Notes: a model not told the origin generated them from the letters alone. A stretch of DNA of 64,000 nucleotides from WTJO01 sp965660165 (GCA_965660165.1 CBFHYU010000002.1:123642-187641), one strand, 5' to 3'; counted from the first letter of the stretch, positions 8,055 through 17,987 are shown. Numbers and translations: made by a program.

Positions 8055-11000
8055 ATGCCTCGCCGTTCTGACATCTCATCCATTATGATTATTGGTGCCG
8101 GTCCTATTATTATCGGACAAGCTTGTGAATTTGACTATTCAGGCGCGCAAGCATGTAAAGCGCTGAAAGAAGAAGGCTATCGTGTAATTCTGGTTAATTC
8201 CAATCCAGCAACCATCATGACTGACCCTGAGATGGCAGATGCGACCTATATTGAACCTATCACGCCTGAAATAGTTGCCCGCATCATTGAAACAGAACGC
8301 CCTGATGCGCTTTTGCCAACAATGGGCGGACAGACAGCGCTAAATACAGCGCTTGCCCTATTTAATGACGGGGTCTTAGATAGATTTAATGTTGAGCTGA
8401 TTGGCGCCAAACCTGATGCGATTGCCAAAGCTGAGGATAGAGCCCTATTCAGAAACGCGATGGATTCAATCGGGCTTGAATCAGCCAGATCGCGCACTGT
8501 AAATTCTTATGAAGATGCGATGAAGGCGCTTGATATTGTTGGCCTGCCAGCCATTATCCGCCCATCATATACGCTTGGCGGTGAAGGCGGGGGTGTTGCA
8601 TATAATCGTGAAGAATTTGAATCGATTGTGGCAGATGGTCTAAGATTATCACCTGTCTCGGAAATTCTGATCGAAGAATCACTGTTAGGCTGGAAAGAAT
8701 TTGAAATGGAGGTTGTCAGAGATCATGCTGATAACTGTATCATTATCTGTTCTATCGAAAATGTTGACCCGATGGGCGTGCATACAGGGGATTCAATTAC
8801 AGTCGCCCCTGCCCTTACCCTAACTGATAAGGAATATCAGGCATTAAGAGATGCCTCTATTGCGGTGCTTCGTGAAATTGGCGTAGATACTGGCGGCTCA
8901 AATGTTCAATTTGCGATGAATCCTGATAATGGGCGGATTATTGTGATTGAGATGAATCCGCGTGTTAGCCGCTCATCTGCACTTGCGTCAAAAGCAACAG
9001 GGTTTCCCATTGCCAAAATCGCCGCAAAGCTTGCGGTTGGCTATCGGCTTGATGAGCTAGATAATGATATTACAGGGGTAACACCTGCCAGTTTTGAGCC
9101 TACTATTGATTATATCGTAACCAAAATCCCGCGTTTTACCTTTGAGAAGTTTCAAGGCTCACCTGCTGAATTATCAACCTCAATGAAATCGGTTGGCGAA
9201 GCGATGGCGGTGGGGCGCAGTTTTTCTGAAAGCCTGCAAAAAGCGCTGAGGTCACTTGAAACAGGGCTGAACGGGCTAAGCGATCTTGCCTATGATGAAA
9301 CTGGCATCACCCCTGATGACGGCGCGATGAGAAGCTGGATTTCTGGGCAAACTCCTGACCGAATTTTGCGGATTGCACAGGTTATGCGGATGGGCATGAG
9401 TGTGGAAGATGTGCATGCTGTTACCAAATGGGATAGATGGTTTCTAGGCCATATCGCTGATATTATTGCGGCTGAAAATGCAGTGAAATCGGCTGGTATT
9501 CCAGATCAGAAACAGCATTTGCACAGGCTTAAATCAATGGGCTTTTCTGATGACAGGCTGGCAGAATTGGCAGGTATCACCCCTGCACAAGTAACCGATA
9601 AGCGGCTTGAGCTGGGCATTACCCCTATCTATAAGCGAATTGATACCTGTGCGGCTGAATTTGCCTCTGAAACCGCTTATTTATATTCAACCTATGAAGC
9701 AACCTCTGGCGCGGTATGTGAGGCCAGCCCATCTGATAATACGAAAATCGTCATTCTGGGTGGCGGGCCAAACCGTATTGGGCAAGGGATTGAATTTGAT
9801 TATTGCTGTGTGCATGCCGCCTATGCGCTTGCTGATGCTGGCTATGAAACCATTATGGTGAATTGTAACCCTGAGACAGTGTCAACAGATTATGACACGT
9901 CGGACAGGCTGTATTTTGAGCCGCTAACTGCAGAAGATGTGATCTCAATTATTCGGCGCGAGCAGTCAAATGGCACGCTAAAGGGCGTGATTGTTCAGCT
10001 TGGCGGGCAGACACCCCTGAAAATAGCAGCCGCCATAGAGGCTGCAAATATCCCTATCTTAGGTACAAGCCCTGATGCGATTGACCTTGCCGAAGATAGA
10101 GAGAGATTCCAGCAATTACTGGAAACACTTAGCCTAAAACAGCCTGAAAATGGCATTGCCCATTCTGTTGAGGAAGCCAGAGCTATTACCGAAAAAGTAG
10201 GCCTGCCTGTGGTTATTCGCCCCTCTTACGTGCTTGGCGGACGTGCGATGGAGGTGGTGCATCAGATGTCTGATTTGGAACGCTATATGCGAGATGCAGT
10301 GATTGTGTCTGGAAGCAATCCTGTATTGATAGACAGATTTATCGAAAATGCAGTGGAAGTTGATGTAGATGCATTATGTGATGGCACAGATGTATTTATC
10401 GCAGGCATTATGGAACATATTGAAGAGGCAGGCATCCATTCAGGTGATAGTGCCTGTATCCTACCGCCCCAGCATTTGTCAGATAACATTCTTGACGGCA
10501 TTAAACAGCAGACAAAAGCACTTGCACATGCGCTGCAGGTTATCGGGCTGATGAATGTTCAATTTGCCATTAAGGATGAGACTATCTATCTGCTTGAAGT
10601 CAATCCAAGAGGTAGCCGAACAGTACCTTTTGTTGCCAAAGCCACTGGCAATCCAGTCGCTAAAATTGCTGCCCGTCTGATGGCAGGCGAACAGCTTAAG
10701 GATATTAAGCTTATCACCACACCCCCTGATCATATTGCGGTAAAAGAAGCGGTATTCCCGTTCGCGCGCTTTCCTGGCGTTGATGTATTTCTTGGGCCTG
10801 AGATGAAATCCACAGGCGAGGTGATGGGGATTGATACTGATTTTGGCCGCGCCTTTGCAAAAAGCCAGCTTGCCGCAAGCACCATATTGCCTTCGTCTGG
10901 CGCTGTATTTGTGTCTGTCAAAGATGCTGACAAACCCGCCTATATTGATATTTGTCGGGATTTGGTATCACTTGGATTTTCGATTCTGGCAACAGGCGGC

Positions 11001-11303
11001 ACCACAGATGCACTCACAGCAGCAGGCGTGCCTGCCAAACGCATCAACAAAGTGATGGAAGGCAGACCGCATGCGGTAGATGCGATGCTGTCAGATGAAA
11101 TAAATCTAGTGTTTAATACCGCACAAGGGGCAGCCGCCATTCGCGATAGCTATTCACTTCGTCATACAGCGCTGACAAATAAAATCCCCTATTATACCAC
11201 TGTTTCTGGCAGTCGCGCGGCGGTTGAAGCGATTGCTAGCATGAAATCTGGCTCTTTGGATGTAAAATCTATTCAGGACTATTTGCCAAATCCTATGCTT
11301 TGA
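8055..11303 (+). CDS. carB: Carbamoyl-phosphate synthase large subunit
   Basis: Synthesises carbamoyl phosphate from bicarbonate, ammonia and two ATP. The 1082 residues contain two homologous ATP-grasp halves: the first starts with IIGAGPIIIGQACEFDYSG, the second with ILGGGPNRIGQGIEFDYC. A C-terminal MGS-like allosteric domain follows (SILATGGTTDAL). The ATG at 8055 gives the family start MPRRSDISSI with AAGGAAA upstream. An in-frame TTG at 8046 sits too close to that ribosome site. It forms an operon with carA. Confidence 0.98.
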   Translation: MPRRSDISSIMIIGAGPIIIGQACEFDYSGAQACKALKEEGYRVILVNSNPATIMTDPEMADATYIEPITPEIVARIIETERPDALLPTMGGQTALNTALALFNDGVLDRFNVELIGAKPDAIAKAEDRALFRNAMDSIGLESARSRTVNSYEDAMKALDIVGLPAIIRPSYTLGGEGGGVAYNREEFESIVADGLRLSPVSEILIEESLLGWKEFEMEVVRDHADNCIIICSIENVDPMGVHTGDSITVAPALTLTDKEYQALRDASIAVLREIGVDTGGSNVQFAMNPDNGRIIVIEMNPRVSRSSALASKATGFPIAKIAAKLAVGYRLDELDNDITGVTPASFEPTIDYIVTKIPRFTFEKFQGSPAELSTSMKSVGEAMAVGRSFSESLQKALRSLETGLNGLSDLAYDETGITPDDGAMRSWISGQTPDRILRIAQVMRMGMSVEDVHAVTKWDRWFLGHIADIIAAENAVKSAGIPDQKQHLHRLKSMGFSDDRLAELAGITPAQVTDKRLELGITPIYKRIDTCAAEFASETAYLYSTYEATSGAVCEASPSDNTKIVILGGGPNRIGQGIEFDYCCVHAAYALADAGYETIMVNCNPETVSTDYDTSDRLYFEPLTAEDVISIIRREQSNGTLKGVIVQLGGQTPLKIAAAIEAANIPILGTSPDAIDLAEDRERFQQLLETLSLKQPENGIAHSVEEARAITEKVGLPVVIRPSYVLGGRAMEVVHQMSDLERYMRDAVIVSGSNPVLIDRFIENAVEVDVDALCDGTDVFIAGIMEHIEEAGIHSGDSACILPPQHLSDNILDGIKQQTKALAHALQVIGLMNVQFAIKDETIYLLEVNPRGSRTVPFVAKATGNPVAKIAARLMAGEQLKDIKLITTPPDHIAVKEAVFPFARFPGVDVFLGPEMKSTGEVMGIDTDFGRAFAKSQLAASTILPSSGAVFVSVKDADKPAYIDICRDLVSLGFSILATGGTTDALTAAGVPAKRINKVMEGRPHAVDAMLSDEINLVFNTAQGAAAIRDSYSLRHTALTNKIPYYTTVSGSRAAVEAIASMKSGSLDVKSIQDYLPNPML

Positions 11304-11358
11304 TCTTATGGTAGAGCATTAGACGCTCACTGAAGCTATAGATATAGAGTTTAGAATC

Positions 11359-11838
11359 ATGGAAAAGATTCCGTTCACACAGGCAGGTCTGGAAAAATTG
11401 AAAGATGAGTTGCACACGCTCAAAAATACTGAGCGTCAGGCTGTCATCAAGGCTATTGCCGAAGCCAGAGAGCATGGCGATCTGTCCGAAAATGCAGAAT
11501 ATCACGCCGCCAGAGAGCGCCAATCCTTTATTGAAGGCAGAATAACAGAGCTAGAAGATGTTACAGGGCGCGCTGAAATAGTTGATTTAAGCCGTCTAAC
11601 AGGAGAAACCGTAACCTTTGGTACAAAGGTGGTTATCGCTGATGAAGAAACAGACGAAGAATCTACCTATGTTATCGTTGGGCCATATGAAGCGGATATT
11701 GAGCAAAACCGTATCTCAACCGCCTCGCCTATCGCGCGCGCCCTTATTGGCAAGTCAGAAGGTGATTCAGTTGAAGTGCGCACCCCACGTGGCCCACACC
11801 CTTATGAAATTATCTCGATTGAGCTTATCGCTGAATAG
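11359..11838 (+). CDS. greA: Transcription elongation factor GreA
   Basis: Stimulates transcript cleavage in backtracked RNA polymerase. The 159 residues show an N-terminal coiled coil (GLEKLKDELHTLK and the acidic-tip region EHGDLSENAEYHAA) and the C-terminal FKBP-like domain ending PHPYEIISIELI. It lies 55 bases after carB in the same direction, an order seen in many alphaproteobacteria. Its stop lies 2 bases from the stop of the convergent Lrp-type gene. Confidence 0.97.
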   Translation: MEKIPFTQAGLEKLKDELHTLKNTERQAVIKAIAEAREHGDLSENAEYHAARERQSFIEGRITELEDVTGRAEIVDLSRLTGETVTFGTKVVIADEETDEESTYVIVGPYEADIEQNRISTASPIARALIGKSEGDSVEVRTPRGPHPYEIISIELIAE

Positions 11839-11840
11839 CG

Positions 11841-12323
11841 CTATCTATCAATTTCAATCGGCACACCTGGCAAATTTTTATGTGAACGGATAGACAGAGC
11901 TGTCTTAACATGGCTTACATTCGGAGCAGGTGTTAAATTGGTCGTCAGGAAACGCTGGAAATCATCCCAATCATGGGCAACAATTTTCAGCAGAAAATCT
12001 GTTTCGCCCATCAGCATATGGCATTCACGCACATTATCCCATTTGCCAACCAGCTGTTCAAACTGCTGAAGATCAGCTTCTGCCTGAGAGGTTAGCCCCA
12101 CAAAGGCAAAAATCGTAACAGCATAGCCAAGCGCTTCTGCATCTACCTCAGCATGATAGCCTTTGATCACACCTTCTTCTTCAAGCGTTCTTACACGTCT
12201 AAGGCAGGGCGGCGCCGAGATGCCTGCATTTTTTGCCAATTCAACATTGGTAATGCGGCCATCTGCTTGCAAATCATGCAGAATATGCCTGTCAACAGAA
12301 TCCAGTTTGACTTTCTTATCCAT
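11841..12323 (-). CDS. Lrp/AsnC family transcriptional regulator
   Basis: A 160-residue Lrp-type protein: an N-terminal winged helix-turn-helix (RITNVELAKNAGISAPPCLRR, about residues 19-39) and a C-terminal RAM ligand-binding domain (YAVTIFAFVGL). These proteins sense amino acids or other small molecules and bind DNA as multimers. It points away from the purine permease across a 375-base gap, so it may regulate that gene or itself; this is positional inference only. Confidence 0.9.
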   Translation of the reverse strand: MDKKVKLDSVDRHILHDLQADGRITNVELAKNAGISAPPCLRRVRTLEEEGVIKGYHAEVDAEALGYAVTIFAFVGLTSQAEADLQQFEQLVGKWDNVRECHMLMGETDFLLKIVAHDWDDFQRFLTTNLTPAPNVSHVKTALSIRSHKNLPGVPIEIDR

Positions 12324-12698
12324 CGAACATTTCTCATCTCAGAAACCCTACAGCCTCATCGCAAAAAATCAGATAACATGCAGGTTATAGTTTTGTGACA
12401 GGGCGTATGTGCGAATGACACACCCCAACTAGCCCCAGAATATGACGTACTGTGAGCTTGCGCAAGAATATTACAAAAAATACGCTCAAATTCGTATAAA
12501 TATTCAGCACTATCTGCTTACCAATAGGACATATGGTGCAAAACATACCGCTTATTCTCGCTGAAATCCTACTAAAAATTTATATGTTTTTCCTAAATTA
12601 TTATGCGTTTACAGACAGTTAATATTTTACCCTTTTCTTAGAAGATTATCCGCCTTACCATCCAGTAACACTTAAACATCCTAAAAGGGGGGGTAATA
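12324..12698. promoter_or_regulatory. Divergent lrp/purine-permease intergenic region, 375 bases
   Basis: Noticeably AT-rich from about 12470 to 12640, with no credible frame. It must carry the promoters of both flanking genes, but I found no -35/-10 pair I would defend. The last part carries an unusual ribosome site, a run of seven G at 12687-12693 five bases before the permease ATG. No known purine-riboswitch fold was recognised by eye. Confidence 0.4.
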
Positions 12699-14030
12699 AT
12701 GAGTGAACAATCAATCGGCACTGCCGAACAACTTAAAGATCCGGATTATGAAGTACCAATGGGGCCTCGCATTGCGCTTGGGCTTCAGCATGTGCTTGCC
12801 ATGTTTGCCAGTAATGTCACACCGTCAATTATTATAGCGGGCGCGGCTGGATTTGCCTTTGGCGGAGACGATATGGTCTTTCTGATTCAAATGGCTATGC
12901 TGTTTGCTGGTGTTGCCACCTTGCTTCAGACGATTGGGGTTGGGCCTGTCGGCGCAAGATTGCCTGTTATGCAAGGTACCAGCTTTGCCTTTGTGCCAAT
13001 TATGATAGGCATTGTTAAGTCTGGCGGTATGGCAGCGTTAATGGGTGCGATTGTCATTGGTGGTCTGTTCCATACCTTACTTGGTGCGATTATCGGGAAA
13101 ATCAGACATTGGTTTCCGCCATTAGTATCAGGCATGGTTATTCTGGCTATTGGTCTGGCGCTTCTTCCTGTCGGCATTAAATATGCAGCAGGCGGCGCTG
13201 CCGAATTTCAGATGAATGCGCCTGAATGGGGCGATATCAGCAAATGGGGTCTGGCGCTTGTAGTCATCTTTGTTGCGCTGGGATTCAAGTTTTTCACCAA
13301 AGGCATCGCGTCATCTGCAGCAATTTTACTTGGGCTAATAGCTGGCTATCTGGTTGGTATTTTCACAGGTGCGGTAAATTTCGGCGGTGTTGCCAAAGCA
13401 GATTGGTTTGCAATACCATCTCCATTCAAATATGGCTTTGAATTTAGCGCCATTGCCATTATCGGCATGTGCTTGATGTCAGTGGTAAGTGCGATTGAAA
13501 CCGTTGGGGACATCTCAGCCATTGCCAAAGGCGGTGCAGGCCGTGAAGCTACAGATAATGAGCTTAAGGGCGGCACCTATGCTGATGGTCTTGGCAGTGC
13601 TGTTGCGGGCGTGTTTGGCGGTCTGCCAAATACCTCATTCAGCCAAAATGTTGGTCTGATTTCAATGACTGGCGTGATGAGCCGAAGCGTGGTGACAGTT
13701 GCTGGTGTCTTTTTGATTATCTGCGGGCTAATTCCAAAGATTGGCGCAATTATCTCTGCTATGCCAATCTCTGTGCTTGGCGGTGGTGTCATTTTGATGT
13801 TTGGCATGGTGGTATCAGCAGGTATCAATATGCTGTCAGATGTGAAATGGAGCCGCAGAAATATGATTATTCTGGCAACCTCGCTATCTGTTGGTCTAGG
13901 GTTGCAAGCTGTTCCAAAATCAATGCAGCATCTGCCAGATTCACTTGAAATGCTTATGGTTTCAGGCCTGTTGCCTGTTGCTGTTCTAGCGGTGATTATG
14001 AATCTAGCATTGCCAGAAGATGCAGAATAA
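12699..14030 (+). CDS. NCS2 family xanthine/urate permease
   Basis: Inner-membrane purine:proton symporter of the nucleobase-ascorbate transporter family. The 443 residues are almost entirely hydrophobic, with about 12-14 membrane segments. Family landmarks are His31 in GLQHVLAM, Glu267 in SAIETVGD and the signature region PNTSFSQNVG at 310-319. These are the positions known in characterised xanthine and urate carriers to contact substrate. With urate-degrading genes alongside, xanthine or urate is the likely cargo; which one cannot be read from sequence. A stem-loop follows. Confidence 0.93.
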   Translation: MSEQSIGTAEQLKDPDYEVPMGPRIALGLQHVLAMFASNVTPSIIIAGAAGFAFGGDDMVFLIQMAMLFAGVATLLQTIGVGPVGARLPVMQGTSFAFVPIMIGIVKSGGMAALMGAIVIGGLFHTLLGAIIGKIRHWFPPLVSGMVILAIGLALLPVGIKYAAGGAAEFQMNAPEWGDISKWGLALVVIFVALGFKFFTKGIASSAAILLGLIAGYLVGIFTGAVNFGGVAKADWFAIPSPFKYGFEFSAIAIIGMCLMSVVSAIETVGDISAIAKGGAGREATDNELKGGTYADGLGSAVAGVFGGLPNTSFSQNVGLISMTGVMSRSVVTVAGVFLIICGLIPKIGAIISAMPISVLGGGVILMFGMVVSAGINMLSDVKWSRRNMIILATSLSVGLGLQAVPKSMQHLPDSLEMLMVSGLLPVAVLAVIMNLALPEDAE

Positions 14031-14062
14031 GCACTGCTTTTTTGCATAGCTAACCATAGTGA

Positions 14063-14092
14063 TAGGCACCGTTTGTATCATAGCGGTGCCTA
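14063..14092 (+). terminator. Stem-loop after the purine permease
   Basis: A perfect 9-bp inverted repeat, TAGGCACCG at 14063-14071 and CGGTGCCTA at 14084-14092, with a 12-base loop. It starts 33 bases after the permease stop. No T-run follows, so it may attenuate or protect the transcript rather than fully terminate before the deaminase gene. Confidence 0.45.
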
Positions 14093-14137
14093 CATGCTTA
14101 CCCTATAAACTTTACTTGGCACGATCAGGTGACAGGC

Positions 14138-15517
14138 ATGACTGAGCAGACACTCCTCATTAAAAACGCGGATATTCTATGCACAATGGCTATGGCATAT
14201 AGCCAAGAAACTGCGCACCTTACAGAGATCAAACAAGGCGGGCTATTTGTACGTGGCGGCGTGATAGAGGCCGTTGGCACCACAGATACACTGCCTGACA
14301 CAGCAGATATTGTGCTTGATTTGACAGGCCATATCGTGATTCCTGGCATGGTCAACACCCATCATCATCTATTCCAGAATTTAACCCGCGCTGTACCACA
14401 GGCGCAAAATGCGCCTTTATTTGGCTGGCTTCAGACCCTCTATCCAATCTGGCGTAATATTGGACCTGACCATATTTACTGGTCAACCGCATTAGGCCTC
14501 GCTGAACTTGCCTTGAGCGGTTGTACCACCTCATCAGACCATCTTTATCTCTATCCAAATGGCGCAAGGCTTGATGATTCACTTGCCGCAGCAGCTGATA
14601 TTGGGGTGCGCTTTCATGCCACCAGAGGCTCAATGAGCATTGGCGAGTCAAAAGGCGGATTGCCGCCAGACTATCTAACCGAAAATGAAGCAGATATTCT
14701 GACTGAATGTCAGCGCCTTGTTGAGCAGTATCATGATCATGACCGCTACGCCATGCAACGTGTTGCGCTAGCACCCTGCTCGCCCTTTTCTGTCAGTATT
14801 GACCTTATGCGCGAAACCGCAAAGATGGCGCGTGCCTATAATGTGGGCATGCATACTCATCTAGCTGAAAATATTGAAGATATTGACTATAGCCTTGCTA
14901 CATTTGGCATGCGACCCGGAGACTATATCGAATCTGTAGGCTGGACAGGGGCAGATGTCTGGCATGCCCATTGTGTTCAGCTTGAAGCAGATGAGATTAG
15001 CCTGTTTGCCAAGACACAGACAGGGATTGCGCATTGCCCCTGCTCGAATATGCGGCTTGCAAGCGGGATTGCTCCTATCCGTCAAATGCTGGATGCGGGG
15101 GTTAGGCTTGGTCTAGGGGTTGATGGGTCAGCGTCAAATGACAGCGCCCATATGCTGAATGAGGCGCGTCAGGCGATGTTATTACAACGGGTGATGGGCG
15201 GGGCTGATGCTCTTACTGCAAGAGAGGCGCTGTATATGGCGACGGTTGGGGGCGCGTCTGTGCTTAATCGGGATGATATTGGCAAGCTGGCAGCTGGATA
15301 TGCCGCTGATATTGTTGCTTTTGACAGGCGCACCATAGATTTCGCTGGCAGTGATTGGGATCCTGTTGCATCACTTATGCTATGCGGGCCTGTGAAGGCA
15401 CAATACACCATCATCAATGGCAAGCTGGTTGTATCTGAAGGACAGCTTACCACCATACCAATGGATAGGCTTCTGCTCACTCATAGACGCTTATCGCATG
15501 GCCTTATCAATGGCTAG
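14138..15517 (+). CDS. 8-oxoguanine deaminase (amidohydrolase family)
   Basis: Cytosolic zinc hydrolase expected to convert 8-oxoguanine to urate plus ammonia. The 459 residues carry the amidohydrolase metal ligands: NTHHHLF in the first barrel strand, HTHLAEN, HAHCVQL, and the catalytic aspartate in GVDGSASND. The C-terminal sandwich strand includes AGYAADIVAFD. The pattern fits the 8-oxoguanine/hydroxy-atrazine deaminase branch, and the urate-degrading neighbours favour 8-oxoguanine. The ATG at 14138 is preferred to a GTG at 14129. Its 3' end overlaps the convergent allA by 11 bases. Confidence 0.85.
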   Translation: MTEQTLLIKNADILCTMAMAYSQETAHLTEIKQGGLFVRGGVIEAVGTTDTLPDTADIVLDLTGHIVIPGMVNTHHHLFQNLTRAVPQAQNAPLFGWLQTLYPIWRNIGPDHIYWSTALGLAELALSGCTTSSDHLYLYPNGARLDDSLAAAADIGVRFHATRGSMSIGESKGGLPPDYLTENEADILTECQRLVEQYHDHDRYAMQRVALAPCSPFSVSIDLMRETAKMARAYNVGMHTHLAENIEDIDYSLATFGMRPGDYIESVGWTGADVWHAHCVQLEADEISLFAKTQTGIAHCPCSNMRLASGIAPIRQMLDAGVRLGLGVDGSASNDSAHMLNEARQAMLLQRVMGGADALTAREALYMATVGGASVLNRDDIGKLAAGYAADIVAFDRRTIDFAGSDWDPVASLMLCGPVKAQYTIINGKLVVSEGQLTTIPMDRLLLTHRRLSHGLING

Positions 15518-16046
15518 GCAGGGCTGAAATATCTATCCTTGCTGCAGGACGTTCTACCCAAAATTCATCTAAATTATGGCCATCGCCTTGCCTATCTACA
15601 ACAACAAAATCCTGAGTTGGCTGTAGCACCAGAAGCGGATGATGCCATGTGCCTTTGAAGTAATTTACGCCTTGCTGGCCAGTCGCCAGAAAACATTTCA
15701 AACTAGACATATCAGGGGCATCTGCATGCTCACTAGCAGAGGCAACAACCACCAGCCAGTCATGATTTGAAAGCGGAAGGAAGGCTTGCGAGCCAAGCGG
15801 ATGACGTTCTACCAGCATAATATCTATCGGTGTGGTTCGTCTTTGCCCTCGAAATATCGAGATGATAGGCACGCCGCCGCCATCATAAACATCTACCTCG
15901 CATAACGCATGAAATCTATCCGTTGTGCCTTGATTTATCGCAATTATGTCTGCGTCTTTTGTTTCAATCACCTCACCATAGGGAGCGAATGACGTCTTGG
16001 TAAGGGGCAAAATTTCAAGCATAGGGCTAGCCATAACCTCTGTCAT
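15507..16046 (-). CDS. allA: Ureidoglycolate lyase
   Basis: Releases urea from ureidoglycolate to give glyoxylate, the last step of this purine pathway. The 179-residue cupin-like protein shows PLTKTSFAPYGEVIE at the N-terminus, RGQRRTTPI, VERHPLGSQAF and a C-terminal TWHHPLL segment, all typical of the family. Its ATG directly follows the allantoicase stop (TAA ATG), so translation is probably coupled. Its end overlaps the deaminase gene on the other strand by 11 bases. Confidence 0.93.
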   Translation of the reverse strand: MTEVMASPMLEILPLTKTSFAPYGEVIETKDADIIAINQGTTDRFHALCEVDVYDGGGVPIISIFRGQRRTTPIDIMLVERHPLGSQAFLPLSNHDWLVVVASASEHADAPDMSSLKCFLATGQQGVNYFKGTWHHPLLVLQPTQDFVVVDRQGDGHNLDEFWVERPAARIDISALPSH

Positions 16047-17036
16047 TTATACTACCGCCTTGCCGAACAGGCGCAATCGTGAGACACCTCCATCTGGAAA
16101 AATATTGAGCCGAACTGTATTTACAGGGCCAATATCCTGAATCACCTTTGCATCAAATCTGTGGATAGTATCAGCAGATAATGTCTGTTCTGCCATTAGC
16201 TCAGGCCATTTCTCTGCCTCATCTAAGGCAAAATTTCCGCTCACATATGATGCTTGAATACTGCATCTGTCAGGATAATTGCCTTTGAAATGGGCAGTAT
16301 CAACTTCAATCTCAGAGATCAGACCAGCGGTTGCAAGCCGCACAATAATCCAGTCATGGCCTGGCTCGCGCCGCCTTCGTGTCTCCCAGCCATCTCCCAT
16401 AGTTACGCCGCGCCCCTCAGATAAAAGCGCATTTACATCACCGTAATGAGCATCATTATAGCCAAGAATACATCCCCCCGCCCGCAATGCAGATAGCTCT
16501 GTAATGCTATCTGCTTGGCCTGACCAGTCGCGCTGGACATCGCCAAACAGCCTAAGACGAGCAATGCCGCCATCTGGATAAATATTCAGCCTTACCATAT
16601 TCACCACCCCGACATCTTGCGCAGGCAAAATATGATGTGCATCAGGGCCAAGTTTTGTTTCTGCTATCACAGGCATCCACACGGCCTGATCAATATTACC
16701 ATCCTCGCAAAAAGCAGCCTCAACCATCGCGCCAGGCGGATAATTCCCTGTAAAATGGGCTGTATTGATATCTACCAGGCGGATTGTACCTGCTTCGCCA
16801 AGCTGGATAATACACCAATCATGCCCCCCATGACGGCGGCGGCGTGATTCCCAGCCATCCATCCATTTGCCGTGATTATCAAATTTATCTGGCACAAACA
16901 CAGGAATAGTATCTGCCAGCATGCGCGGGGCTTCTGCAAAAAAATCATCACTCACAGAATGAATATTACTTCCCATTCTAGGTGAGGCCAAATTAACTAA
17001 TCCCATAGCCTCTTGTGGAGGGGCTTCTTTATCCAT
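16047..17036 (-). CDS. alc: Allantoicase
   Basis: Hydrolyses allantoate to ureidoglycolate and urea. The 329-residue protein is made of two repeated jelly-roll domains, visible as duplicated motifs: WESRRRRHGGHDWCIIQLG and WETRRRREPGHDWIIVRLA, and NTAHFTGNYPPG and DTAHFKGNYPDR. Both copies also end with a VRLNI(Y/F)PDGG(I/V)(A/S)RLRLFG stretch. AGGAGCTGATA precedes the ATG. It lies 34 bases after puuE and abuts allA. Confidence 0.96.
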   Translation of the reverse strand: MDKEAPPQEAMGLVNLASPRMGSNIHSVSDDFFAEAPRMLADTIPVFVPDKFDNHGKWMDGWESRRRRHGGHDWCIIQLGEAGTIRLVDINTAHFTGNYPPGAMVEAAFCEDGNIDQAVWMPVIAETKLGPDAHHILPAQDVGVVNMVRLNIYPDGGIARLRLFGDVQRDWSGQADSITELSALRAGGCILGYNDAHYGDVNALLSEGRGVTMGDGWETRRRREPGHDWIIVRLATAGLISEIEVDTAHFKGNYPDRCSIQASYVSGNFALDEAEKWPELMAEQTLSADTIHRFDAKVIQDIGPVNTVRLNIFPDGGVSRLRLFGKAVV

Positions 17037-17070
17037 TATCAGCTCCTATTACCTATTTTCTTTTTTACTG

Positions 17071-17985
17071 TTATGCACGGCTATCAAAAGGATGCGTCTT
17101 TATCCAGTGATTGGCGATATCAATCCGTCTGGCAAGCCATATTTTGTCATGGCTAAGCACATGGTCAATAAATTTCACCAGCCCCATGAAACGCGCTGGT
17201 CTGCCTATCAGCCTGCAATGCAGACCAACAGACATCATCTTCGGGCTAGTCTCTCCCTCAGCATATAATATATCAAATGCATCAATTAAATATTGCGCAA
17301 ACTGATCGCCTGTATGAAATCCTTGTGCTGTTGCAAAGCGCATATCATTTGTATCAAGCGTATAGGGCACCACTAGGTGAGGCTTGTCTATCTGACGGCT
17401 CCAGAACGGCAAATCATCAGAATAATCATCTGCATCATAGATAAAGCCGCCTTCTTCAGCCACAAGCGCTCTGGTAGCCTCGCTTGTTCTGCCTGTATAC
17501 CATCCCAAAGGCCGCTCGCCACAAATATCAGTATGGATAGCAATCGCCTTTTGCATATGGGCACGTTCTTCATCAGCAGAGATGCCATGATAATTTATCC
17601 ACCGATAGCCATGAGAGGCAATTTCATGCCCATCAGCAAGCGCGCGCTCAATAACATCGGGATGACGTTGCATCGCCATAGCCACAGCAAAAAGAGTGAT
17701 TGGAATCTGTTTTTTTCTAAATAGCTCTAATATCCGCCACACCCCTGCACGCGAGCCATATTCATAAATTGATTCCATTGACATATGCCGCGCGCCTTCA
17801 AATGGCAATGCCCCGATAATTTCAGACAAAAACATCTCGGATGCTGGATCGCCATGCAGAATATTATTCTCGCCGCCTTCTTCATAATTCAGCACAAATT
17901 GAACCGCAATGCGGGCACCATCTGGCCAATTTGCATGAGGGGGTGTGTCGCCATAGCCAATTATATCACGCGGATACTCTGTCAC
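17071..17985 (-). CDS. puuE: Allantoinase PuuE (polysaccharide-deacetylase fold)
   Basis: Metal-independent allantoinase that opens allantoin to allantoate. It belongs to the NodB/polysaccharide deacetylase superfamily and is unrelated to amidohydrolase allantoinases. Landmarks are YPRDIIGYG at the start, FVLNYEEGGENN, HEIASHGYRWINY and GRTSEATRALV. I place the start at GTG 17985 because AAGGAAG lies 6 bases before it and the family begins at this TEYPRD segment. A longer frame from 18015 would overlap puuD by 28 bases. The product is 304 residues. Confidence 0.95.
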   Translation of the reverse strand: MTEYPRDIIGYGDTPPHANWPDGARIAVQFVLNYEEGGENNILHGDPASEMFLSEIIGALPFEGARHMSMESIYEYGSRAGVWRILELFRKKQIPITLFAVAMAMQRHPDVIERALADGHEIASHGYRWINYHGISADEERAHMQKAIAIHTDICGERPLGWYTGRTSEATRALVAEEGGFIYDADDYSDDLPFWSRQIDKPHLVVPYTLDTNDMRFATAQGFHTGDQFAQYLIDAFDILYAEGETSPKMMSVGLHCRLIGRPARFMGLVKFIDHVLSHDKIWLARRIDIANHWIKTHPFDSRA

Positions 17986-17987
17986 AG

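Noticed and set aside
14117..14123. TGGCACG, half of a sigma-54 promoter
   Set aside because: The matching TTGC element at the required distance is missing, and no other NtrC-type signal was seen.
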